Notes under the pieces: model-generated | Database searches by the model: none | Told to the model about the DNA's origin: nothing | The model's input: the letters and a program-made list of their open reading frames with translations, nothing else | Origin: CAZBJJ01 sp964492245 | GTDB taxonomy: Bacteria > Spirochaetota > Spirochaetia > Treponematales > Breznakiellaceae | Reading direction: 5' to 3' | DNA: 9,271 bases | NCBI GenBank assembly: GCA_964492245.1 | Contig: CAZBJJ010000060.1 | Location: 1 to 9,271 of the forward strand | In this document: positions 1-6,385 of the stretch, one piece after another | Position numbering within the stretch: position 1 is the stretch's first letter | Layout of the letters: every line of letters begins with the position of its first letter | Made by a program: the position numbers and the translations under genes

Positions 1-81
1 ATTGCCGATGTGGGCGTGGCCCTTCTTGCCACCCTCAATGCGGTGCGTGCACGCCGAGGTAACGCGTGCACGCCGAGGTAA
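1..81 (+). CDS. 3' end of a heavy-metal-translocating P-type ATPase (partial)
   Basis: An open frame runs in from the left edge and stops at TAA 79-81, giving 26 residues. It begins IADVGVALLATLNAVRARR. This resembles the final membrane helix of P1B-type ATPases of the CadA/ZntA (Zn/Cd/Pb export) type, which typically end in an 'ADxGxxLLVxLNxxR' stretch followed by a short basic tail. The catalytic domains lie outside the window, so metal specificity cannot be judged. The last residues (GNACTPR) are encoded by a duplicated 19-bp unit and are probably not conserved. The segment is GC-rich (52 of 81 bases), unlike everything after it. The family call rests on this short tail only; the reading frame itself is well supported by the composition and the sharp change after the stop. 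No functional link to the sugar locus is visible. Confidence 0.6.
   Translation: MADVGVALLATLNAVRARRGNACTPR
44..81 (+). repeat. Tandem duplication of a 19-bp GC-rich unit
   Basis: Two adjacent 19-bp units (44-62 and 63-81) share 18 of 19 bases, GCGTGCACGCCGAGGTAA, differing only in the first base. Each contains the perfect 10-bp palindrome GCGTGCACGC. Because 19 is not a multiple of 3, the second copy is read in another frame and supplies the stop codon of the upstream ATPase gene. Confidence 0.9.
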
Positions 82-90
82 TATATAGCA

Positions 91-120
91 TTATCATTTA
101 TAAAAATCTTGTGTTATTAT
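91..120 (+). promoter_or_regulatory. Possible sigma-70-type promoter for the sensor operon
   Basis: In the 70-nt AT-rich gap between the ATPase stop (81) and the sensor start (152), TTATCA (91-96) and TATTAT (115-120) sit 18 nt apart. They match the -35 and -10 consensus at 4/6 and 5/6 positions. Transcription would start near 127, leaving a leader of about 25 nt with a GGAG ribosome-binding site at 139-142. In such AT-rich DNA a chance match is easy, so this is tentative. No terminator hairpin for the upstream gene is visible here. Confidence 0.35.
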
Positions 121-151
121 AGGCTATGTTTTTGGGTTGGAGTAAGGTGTT

Positions 152-1225
152 ATGAAAGGCGAAATGGGCTTGAGCAGAAAATTCGTTTTTATGTTTATTG
201 CCGCACTTATCATTATATTGGCCTGTTTTGCCATTCTTTTGGCACTTTTCAATTTAAGTTCAAAAGAAAACGGTAGACCCGAAAATCTAGAAACAGCAGG
301 AATAATTGTTGGATTCTCTCAAATTGGTGCGGAGAGCGCTTGGCGCAAACACAATACCTTATCAATAAAAGAAGCAGCACAGTCGAAGGGCATTCGTCTG
401 CTTTTTTCAAATGCTGAACAAAAACAAGAGAATCAGATTAAGGCAATTCGTTCCTTTATTTCATACCGAGTGGATGTTATTGCTTTTGCCCCTGTTGTAG
501 CCAATGGATGGGACAATGTTCTACGGGAAGCAAAAATAGCTGGCATTCCCGTTTTAGTTACCGATAGGAAAATAACAACACAGGATGAGTCTCTTTATGC
601 CGGATTTATTGGCACCGATAGCGTGGAAGAGGGCCGGAACGCTGCCAGATTTATTGTAAAAAAATTTAATGTTAGCCCCGATAAACCAGAGCAAGCTTGC
701 TCTGATAAATCAGGGCAAGGCACAGGGCCTTTGCGTATTATTGAAATAACTGGGACCAAGGGCTCCTCGCCGGCATTGGGCCGCACCCAGGGTTTTCGGG
801 AAGAACTAAGCAAATATAACAACAGTATTGAAATAATTTATACAGAATCTGGCGATTTTATTCGCTCAAAAGGTTATGAAATTGCACATAGAATTTTAAA
901 GACCTATATGCCCATAGATGTAATTTATTCGCACAACGATAGTATGACCCTTGGCATAATTGAGGCAATGAAAGAGCTCGGTATTCGACCGGGTAAAGAT
1001 ATCGTCTTAATAACTATAGATGCGGAACAGGCAACAATCGATGCCCTTATTGCCGGAGAAATTAACTGCGTAATTGAGTGTAACCCAAAAACGGGACCGG
1101 CAATTATGGACCTCGCTATAGATTTAGTGACAGGTAGACCAATACCAAGACTCCTTCATGTAAAAGAAGAAGTTTTTACCGAAAACGATGTCGATTTAGA
1201 ATTTCTGCCCCCTCGTGGTTACTAA
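152..1225 (+). CDS. Membrane-anchored YtfQ-like sugar-binding protein, sensor subunit
   Basis: 357 residues. An N-terminal uncleaved anchor helix (about 11-34, followed by a polar linker) precedes a periplasmic-binding-protein domain of the Peripla_BP_4/RbsB class (about 50-340). Motifs match E. coli YtfQ closely: GFSQIGAESAWR (54-65), QKQENQIKAIRSF (90-102), DVIAFAPVVANGW (108-120), SGDFIRSKG (233-241) and SHND (260-263). The anchor and the directly following kinase and regulator genes indicate a sensor rather than a transport role, as for XylFII of clostridial XylFII-LytS systems. There the ligand-bound protein contacts the kinase outside the membrane. The ligand is probably a sugar; galactofuranose is suggested only by similarity to YtfQ. 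An ILAC sequence inside the helix resembles a lipobox, but the helix continues past the Cys, arguing against lipidation. ATG 152 is chosen because GGAG lies 9 nt upstream; ATG 164 is possible. Oddity: residues 177-192 are an extra loop made of an 8-residue near-repeat. Confidence 0.88.
   Translation: MKGEMGLSRKFVFMFIAALIIILACFAILLALFNLSSKENGRPENLETAGIIVGFSQIGAESAWRKHNTLSIKEAAQSKGIRLLFSNAEQKQENQIKAIRSFISYRVDVIAFAPVVANGWDNVLREAKIAGIPVLVTDRKITTQDESLYAGFIGTDSVEEGRNAARFIVKKFNVSPDKPEQACSDKSGQGTGPLRIIEITGTKGSSPALGRTQGFREELSKYNNSIEIIYTESGDFIRSKGYEIAHRILKTYMPIDVIYSHNDSMTLGIIEAMKELGIRPGKDIVLITIDAEQATIDALIAGEINCVIECNPKTGPAIMDLAIDLVTGRPIPRLLHVKEEVFTENDVDLEFLPPRGY
680..719 (+). repeat. In-frame near-tandem repeat with an 18-bp perfect palindrome
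   Basis: GATAAACCAGAGCAAG (680-695) recurs as GATAAATCAGGGCAAG (704-719), 14 of 16 bases, at a period of 24 bp (8 codons). Between and overlapping them is the perfect palindrome CAGAGCAAGCTTGCTCTG (687-704). The repeat encodes residues 177-192 of the anchored binding protein (DKPEQACS / DKSGQGTG). E. coli YtfQ has no comparable stretch between the helix and the following strand at this point. It therefore looks like a small in-frame insertion or expansion in a surface loop. Confidence 0.8.
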
Positions 1226-1226
1226 T

Positions 1227-2666
1227 ATGAAACTGAAAAAATTTCCTAGCATTGCTAAAAAATTGCAGACATCCTATATTATTATAATTGCCCTGATGAT
1301 AATTCTTCCGGCAATAACTATTATTAGTTCAATTATTCAGACCTCCATCTACGATAGAATGATAACTAATGTTAGCAAGGCCAATACTCTTATTCAAATT
1401 ATTAAAACTGATTTGCCGAATACAATGTGGGACATTGTTGCTGGTAATACTAAGTATTATAACGCACGCCAATTTAATATTATTAAAAATTTTCGAGATG
1501 AATTAAATAAAATTATCGAAACAACCTCATCAATAGAAAACATTCAATTATTGATGGTAACCGATCGAACAATTAAAACACTACTTGATTACATTGTTAT
1601 TTTGGGTGATCAAATTGAGCAGCATGCCAGTGTAGAGGAGAACGAAATAATTTTAGAGGAAATACGAGGCGTCTCCTCTCTTATTGCCGATATCCTGCAA
1701 GACTTTGTGGTTTTAGAAATTGAGTTTACTTCCAGAACAAATGAAAAAATAAAATCAATCTCTTGGATGCTGGCTGCTCTTCAAATTTTTGTGTTGTTTT
1801 TTGTAACGATTTTTGCCATTTATGCCCAAGGTTCTGTTACCCGCAGTATCAATACCCCTATTCGCGAACTTGAGAATCTTTCCACAAGCATTGCTTCTGG
1901 CAACATTAAAGCACGGGCTTCGATACCAAGTGTGATGGAGCTAAATAATCTTACAAACAATCTCAATGTCATGGCAGAGCGGATACAGGAATTATTAGAT
2001 AAAAATATTCAAGAACAAAAAAACATGCAAAAATACGAAATGAAGGCTTTGCAGGCTCAAATTACCCCACATTTTTTATATAATACATTTGATACCATAA
2101 TATGGTTAGCAGAGGCAAAAAAAACAGAAGAAGTAATATACATTACGCGCGCATTTTCAAATTTTTTCCGCATTTCGATAAGCCGAGGTCAAGAGTGGAT
2201 TTCTGTAAAAGAGGAAATTGAACACATAAAAAGTTATTTAATTATTCAAAAAATACGCTATCGAGATATTTTAGATTATTCCATCACAATTGATCAGAAT
2301 ATTTTAAATTTTAACATATTAAAACTTTTATTACAGCCAATTGTAGAAAATGCCTTGTATCATGGTATTAAAAATAAAAGGGGTAAAGGTTGTATTACAA
2401 TCGAGGGCAATATGATACACAACAAAATTGTTATAACCATAGCAGATAATGGTCGAGGTATCGAGCCGGAACGATTACAAACTATTAATGAGCAGATGTA
2501 TTCTGGTCCCGAGACATCTAAATTGAGCGATGTCTATGGGCTATTTAATGTTGCTAGAAGGCTTCGCCTTTATTATAGCGATCAGGCAAAGTTCACTATT
2601 GTCAGCGAATTGAATATTGGCACCACAGTTACCTTTTCTCTTCCAGGAGTTGTCAATGAAATATAA
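1227..2666 (+). CDS. LytS/YesM-type sensor histidine kinase
   Basis: 479 residues from ATG 1227. Order of parts: TM1 (about 17-37), an extracytoplasmic, mostly helical-looking segment of about 140 residues (38-178), TM2 (about 179-200), a HAMP linker (about 201-255), and a His_kinase (PF06580) domain with phospho-acceptor His282 in QITPHFLYNTFD. The HATPase_c domain follows, with an N box around E374/N375 (QPIVENALYHG), a G1 box D407-N-G-R-G and a G2 motif YGLFN (437-441). All catalytic motifs are present, so it should be active. The external segment is the likely docking surface for the anchored binding protein encoded just upstream, as in XylFII-LytS. ATG 1227 lies 1 nt after the upstream stop, implying translational coupling; no clear Shine-Dalgarno is visible. 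An in-frame GTG at 1215 would overlap the upstream gene and add four residues. Its partner is the response regulator that overlaps its 3' end. Confidence 0.92.
   Translation: MKLKKFPSIAKKLQTSYIIIIALMIILPAITIISSIIQTSIYDRMITNVSKANTLIQIIKTDLPNTMWDIVAGNTKYYNARQFNIIKNFRDELNKIIETTSSIENIQLLMVTDRTIKTLLDYIVILGDQIEQHASVEENEIILEEIRGVSSLIADILQDFVVLEIEFTSRTNEKIKSISWMLAALQIFVLFFVTIFAIYAQGSVTRSINTPIRELENLSTSIASGNIKARASIPSVMELNNLTNNLNVMAERIQELLDKNIQEQKNMQKYEMKALQAQITPHFLYNTFDTIIWLAEAKKTEEVIYITRAFSNFFRISISRGQEWISVKEEIEHIKSYLIIQKIRYRDILDYSITIDQNILNFNILKLLLQPIVENALYHGIKNKRGKGCITIEGNMIHNKIVITIADNGRGIEPERLQTINEQMYSGPETSKLSDVYGLFNVARRLRLYYSDQAKFTIVSELNIGTTVTFSLPGVVNEI
2645..2649 (+). promoter_or_regulatory. Ribosome-binding site setting the regulator start
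   Basis: AGGAG lies 6 nt before ATG 2656, inside the end of the kinase gene. It supports starting the response regulator at MKYKVFLVDDE rather than at the upstream in-frame ATG 2617, which would add 13 residues not seen in front of receiver domains. Confidence 0.8.
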
Positions 2667-4251
2667 AGTTTTTTTAGTTGATGACGAAATTGTAATTCGT
2701 GAAGGCATTCGAAACTGTATTCAATGGGACGATACCGATTTTACTTTAATTGGGGAGGCTGCCGATGGGGAAATGGCCTTAGCAATGCTAAACGATCTAA
2801 AACCAGACATACTTATAACAGATATTCGCATGCCATTTTTAGATGGTCTGGCCCTTACAAAACTGATTAAAAAAAGCCAATCATGGATTAAAATAATTAT
2901 ATTGTCTGGCCACGATGAGTTTTCCTATGCCCAAGAGGCCATATCGCTGGGAGTTGAAAAATATCTTTTAAAGCCTGTGTCATCGGCGGAATTATTGGAC
3001 TGTCTAAACAATATTGCTAAAAATATAGAATTGGAAAAACAAGAGCGTAAAGACACGGAAAATCTAAAACACAGAGTGCTTACCAGCAACGATATTTTAA
3101 AGGAGAAATATTTAAATAATATTGTGACCGGAAGCCTAGATTCCGATACTATTTTTGAACAGGCAAAGTATTTTAATATTGGAATTATATCGAAAGCCTA
3201 TGCGGTGGCCATCGTAGAAATATGTTGTAATAAAGAAGAAATGCTCGAAATTGAACATTGCAAAACTACAATAGAAAATATTGCTTTGGCAACTGGGGGA
3301 ATAATTTGTTTTTCCAGCAGCGTAGATAGTATGACGATAATATTTAAAGGATTAGATGAATCTTTAATTGAAGAACTTTCGTACACATTTTCAAAAAACA
3401 TTAAGTTTGAAATAGAAAGGCACACTAATCTTTCACTCTCCATTGGTATTGGAGGGACTGTGTTTCGTATTAGCTCTATTTCACAATCGTGGGCAGAAGC
3501 CAAAAGAGCTCTAAAATATATTTATTCTAAAGGCAGAAATCTTATAATTGGCGCGCATGATATTTTACCAACCAAGAATCTTTCTTATACTAACAGTTCT
3601 GATCCTATCGTCAATCAATTGCGCCATGCAGATTTTAATGATGTCAATTCAATTATAGAGCAGTATTCAAAAATTGTACTTCATAACAATACAGCCAACA
3701 GTAATATCGCCTATTATGTTATTTACGATATTGTCGTGGCAATACAGAGTTTGGTTCAGGAATATGGGGGATCAAACATTGATGCTTTTTCAGATCAAAT
3801 CAACCCCAAGGATTTGCAGAACATTTCCAAAACGTTTGAATCTTTTAAGCAAGAATTATCTCAGTTGTTATATAAATTTATTGAATTTAAAAACACAAAA
3901 ACAAAATCAAACCACGAAGTGACGGTAGATAAGGCTAAAAGATATATACAGAGACACTTTGGCGACCCAAACATCTCCTTAAACACTGTTGCCTCTCATG
4001 TCTGTTATAGTCCAAATCATTTTAGCACTATATTCTCACAAGAGGCAGGGGAAACCTTTATAGAATATTTAACCAATATCCGAATAGCTAGGGCAAAAAC
4101 CCTTTTGGCTTCTACATCTATGCGTAGCGCGGAGATCGCCTTCGAGATTGGCTATAATGACCCGCATTATTTTAGTTTTATTTTTAAAAAAACAACAGGG
4201 AGATCTCCGCGTGAGTTTAGAGCTACCGAAAACCATGAACTAAACCAATAA
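2656..4251 (+). CDS. YesN-type response regulator (REC + AraC-family HTH)
   Basis: 531 residues, usual for the family. A receiver domain (about 3-120) carries the acidic pair D9/D10, phospho-acceptor D56 (ILITDIRMP), S84 and K106 (LLKP). The central part (about 135-330) includes a degenerate GGDEF-like segment common in YesN proteins (LSIGIGGTV, then AEAKRALKYIY). The C-terminal AraC DNA-binding domain (about 424-525) has two helix-turn-helices, about 440-462 and 490-512. The second matches the family signature IAFEIGYNDPHYFSFIFKK ending SPREFR (494-522). It starts 11 nt inside the kinase gene with a good ribosome-binding site, so the two are made together. Phosphorylation by the upstream kinase should let it activate transcription. 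The convergent transporter operon, whose promoter region lies near 9040-9090, is the obvious target, though this is inferred from position. Its stop lies 2 nt from the stop of the converging permease gene. Confidence 0.93.
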   Translation: MKYKVFLVDDEIVIREGIRNCIQWDDTDFTLIGEAADGEMALAMLNDLKPDILITDIRMPFLDGLALTKLIKKSQSWIKIIILSGHDEFSYAQEAISLGVEKYLLKPVSSAELLDCLNNIAKNIELEKQERKDTENLKHRVLTSNDILKEKYLNNIVTGSLDSDTIFEQAKYFNIGIISKAYAVAIVEICCNKEEMLEIEHCKTTIENIALATGGIICFSSSVDSMTIIFKGLDESLIEELSYTFSKNIKFEIERHTNLSLSIGIGGTVFRISSISQSWAEAKRALKYIYSKGRNLIIGAHDILPTKNLSYTNSSDPIVNQLRHADFNDVNSIIEQYSKIVLHNNTANSNIAYYVIYDIVVAIQSLVQEYGGSNIDAFSDQINPKDLQNISKTFESFKQELSQLLYKFIEFKNTKTKSNHEVTVDKAKRYIQRHFGDPNISLNTVASHVCYSPNHFSTIFSQEAGETFIEYLTNIRIARAKTLLASTSMRSAEIAFEIGYNDPHYFSFIFKKTTGRSPREFRATENHELNQ

Positions 4252-4253
4252 AA

Positions 4254-5315
4254 TTATTTTGCCCTTTTTCGATTGCCAATAATTATACTTTGAAATAAAA
4301 TAAAAAAACATAAAATTAACCCAGTTGTTATACTTTGCCAATATGGTTCTCTTAAGCCGGATGCAATAACAATATTGTTAATTGTTTTTAACGACATAAC
4401 CCCAAACATGGTGCCTATTACACTGCCAACGCCGCCGGATAATAATGTCCCTCCAACAATAGAAGAGGCAATTGCTTGAATTTCTGCTTGGGTAGCATTT
4501 GCAGCATTTCCAGCTCCAGTGTGAAGCAAATAAATATAGCCACCAATACCCGCTAAAAGTCCAGATAGTACATAGGCCAAAAACTTGGTTTTTTTCACAT
4601 TAATTCCAAGCATGAGTGCGCTTTCGCTGTTCCCACCAACGGCATAAAGATTGCGTCCAAAACGAGTCCATCTGAGCATTGCCCATATCAATAAGACGAT
4701 TAACAGTGCAATAAGAACGCCTGGTTCTAGTCGGGCGGGGATAAAATTTCCTGCTCGACCATACGAGCCAATCCCAGGCACCACAATGCGAAAATCTTTT
4801 ATATGCAGAAATAATTCCTTAGTTATAGTACGCGGCACCTTGCTTATAATTGTTGTCATTCCCTTGGTAAAGAACATCCCAGCCAGTGTTACAATAAAAG
4901 GTTGTATATCTAAATATGCCACTAAGAAGCCCTGCATAACTCCCATAAACAGGCCAACGGCAAGCGCAAGGAAAATAGACATGCCTATGCTGCCACTGAC
5001 GTCTTCTAAATAGACAACAGAAATCATTGTAACCAGCGAAACAGTGCCACCAACTGAAATATCGATACCAGCGGTAATCATTACAACGGTAAGTCCGCAG
5101 GCGATTACTATTAAATAGGCATTATTATTAAAGAGATCAAAAAATTGCTGAGGATTTAAAAATCCGCCTCTCCAAATAAGCATTGCCAATAAATACATAA
5201 CAACAAAACTGCAAATTGTTATTGCTAGTAGCAGTGTCGTATCTGAAACTGGTATGGATTTTTTAGGCTTATTTCTATTGTCTAGAAAAGCTTTGATATT
5301 CAAATTAGTTTTCAA
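4254..5315 (-). CDS. yjfF: Sugar ABC transporter permease, YjfF-like
   Basis: 353 residues, about 8-10 hydrophobic segments, BPD_transp_2 (RbsC/AraH-type) inner-membrane permease. It forms the channel together with the YtfT-like protein. Recognisable family segments are GLTVVMITAGIDISVGG, the QPFIVTLAGMFF segment, FGRNLYAVGGN, and IASSIVGGTLLSGGVGS. The last is nearly identical to the corresponding stretch of E. coli YjfF and fits its last place in the operon. A soluble N-terminal tail of about 25 residues precedes TM1. The start is TTG at 5315: AAGGAG-type site 5330-5325 lies 9 nt upstream, and no ATG is available nearby. The TTG overlaps the TGA stop of the preceding permease (TTGA), so translation is coupled. 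The stop (4256-4254) faces the response regulator stop across 2 nt. Substrate cannot be read from the permease; galactofuranose is the characterised substrate of the E. coli system. Confidence 0.9.
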   Translation of the reverse strand: MKTNLNIKAFLDNRNKPKKSIPVSDTTLLLAITICSFVVMYLLAMLIWRGGFLNPQQFFDLFNNNAYLIVIACGLTVVMITAGIDISVGGTVSLVTMISVVYLEDVSGSIGMSIFLALAVGLFMGVMQGFLVAYLDIQPFIVTLAGMFFTKGMTTIISKVPRTITKELFLHIKDFRIVVPGIGSYGRAGNFIPARLEPGVLIALLIVLLIWAMLRWTRFGRNLYAVGGNSESALMLGINVKKTKFLAYVLSGLLAGIGGYIYLLHTGAGNAANATQAEIQAIASSIVGGTLLSGGVGSVIGTMFGVMSLKTINNIVIASGLREPYWQSITTGLILCFFILFQSIIIGNRKRAK

Positions 5316-6385
5316 TATATTTCTCTCCTTTTTTGTAGTTTTTTTAATAGGCTGTTTTTTAATTTATTTAAATGCTCTCTTAACACTGTAGACCCAATAA
5401 GCACTATAATTATTATAACAATTGCCTTATATGCTTTAACTGCTGTGGAAGAGATTTTCATTGCATATAAAGTAATAGTCAGTGCTTGAATTATATAAGC
5501 CCCAATTATTGATCCGGCAAGTTTAAATTTGCCACCGCTTAAAACATTGCCTCCAATGGCAACAGCTAAAATAGCATCCATTTCTATGTCTAGTAAAATT
5601 GTTTCGTGATTAATTAGTCCAATTCTGCATACATTCATCGCCCCTGCTATCGTTGCACATACTCCTAAAAAGGCAAAAACAAGGAGCTTTGTTAATACCG
5701 GATTTATTCCATTTAAAAGGGCAGCGCGTTCATTTATTCCAACTGTTTGAATATACAGGCCCATGTTTGTAAGTTTTAAGAACAGGATGGTTAAGGTCGA
5801 AAAAACAGCGACAATTAATATTGGGCTTGGAATAGGAATACCGGGAATAAAACTTCCCAGATAATTTAATAGAGGACTCTCGACATTTGGAGTTGCTCCG
5901 CCATTTATCCAATAGGCAATAGGGCGTCCAGCTGTAAATAAAATAAGAGAGGCAATCATGGGTTGAATTTTAAATTTAGAAACGAGTATTCCATTAAAAA
6001 GGCTAAAACAGATAGTAATTAAAACGGCAAATAAAAGAGCAACAACTAAAATTATAGGTGTAATATTGCTTCCACGAATGATACGTACAAAAACCGATCC
6101 AGATATTGCTGCCATTGCCCCAATACTAATATCCTGACCTTTCGTGGCCGAAGTTATCAGGGTCATGCCAATTGCTAGAATAACCAATTCCGAGGCCCCA
6201 TTTAATATACTAATAAGGTTTCCCGAAAGAACACGATTTCCGATATTATTGGTTAAAACAATAACCGAGAAAAAACTTGGATCCCTTATCAAATTAAAAA
6301 TAACAAGCAAAACAAGTGAAAACAAAGGCACTGTCAATTGTGAATTTGTCAGTTTTTTCATAGATAATTTATTTATGCCCATCAT
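5312..6385 (-). CDS. ytfT: Sugar ABC transporter permease, YtfT-like
   Basis: 357 residues, a polytopic BPD_transp_2 inner-membrane permease. Matches to E. coli YtfT include LVILAIGMTLITSATKGQDI with SIG following, KIQPMIASLILFTAGRP, VGINERAALLNGIN and EMDAILAVAIGGNVLSGG. A basic C-terminal tail (about 335-357, rich in K and R) is cytoplasmic. The usual 'GGIDLSVG' motif reads GQDISIG here, a mild deviation. The start at ATG 6385 lies 17 nt inside the ATPase gene, with GGAG at 6401-6398, 12 nt upstream. Alternatives are the adjacent ATG 6382 and ATG 6361 (MKKLTNSQ), which would remove the overlap but lacks a good ribosome-binding site. It is expected to pair with the YjfF-like permease as a heterodimer, powered by the tandem ATPase upstream. 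Confidence 0.9.
   Translation of the reverse strand: MMGINKLSMKKLTNSQLTVPLFSLVLLVIFNLIRDPSFFSVIVLTNNIGNRVLSGNLISILNGASELVILAIGMTLITSATKGQDISIGAMAAISGSVFVRIIRGSNITPIILVVALLFAVLITICFSLFNGILVSKFKIQPMIASLILFTAGRPIAYWINGGATPNVESPLLNYLGSFIPGIPIPSPILIVAVFSTLTILFLKLTNMGLYIQTVGINERAALLNGINPVLTKLLVFAFLGVCATIAGAMNVCRIGLINHETILLDIEMDAILAVAIGGNVLSGGKFKLAGSIIGAYIIQALTITLYAMKISSTAVKAYKAIVIIIIVLIGSTVLREHLNKLKNSLLKKLQKRREIY
5325..5330 (-). promoter_or_regulatory. Ribosome-binding site that defines a TTG start
   Basis: On the minus strand AAGGAG (5330 to 5325) precedes TTG 5315-5313 by 9 nt. It lies within the last codons of the YtfT-like permease gene, which supports a non-ATG start for the YjfF-like permease. 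Confidence 0.75.

Noticed and set aside
218..238. Lipobox-like ILAC in the anchor of the sensor protein
   Set aside because: The hydrophobic segment continues about nine residues past the Cys, which fits a transmembrane anchor rather than a lipoprotein signal.
595..822. Open minus-strand frame of 75 codons inside the anchored binding-protein gene
   Set aside because: It lies wholly antisense to a gene with strong family motifs and shows no recognisable protein features.
1215..1226. GTG start for the histidine kinase
   Set aside because: It adds four residues overlapping the upstream gene without a better ribosome-binding site; ATG 1227 is adjacent to the upstream stop and fits coupling.
2617..2655. 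N-terminal extension of the response regulator from ATG 2617
   Set aside because: Receiver domains start close to the first strand (KVFLVDDE); AGGAG 2645-2649 is placed for ATG 2656.
4651..5013. Open plus-strand frame of 120 codons inside the YjfF-like permease gene
   Set aside because: It is antisense to a clear permease; the translation is basic and without family motifs.
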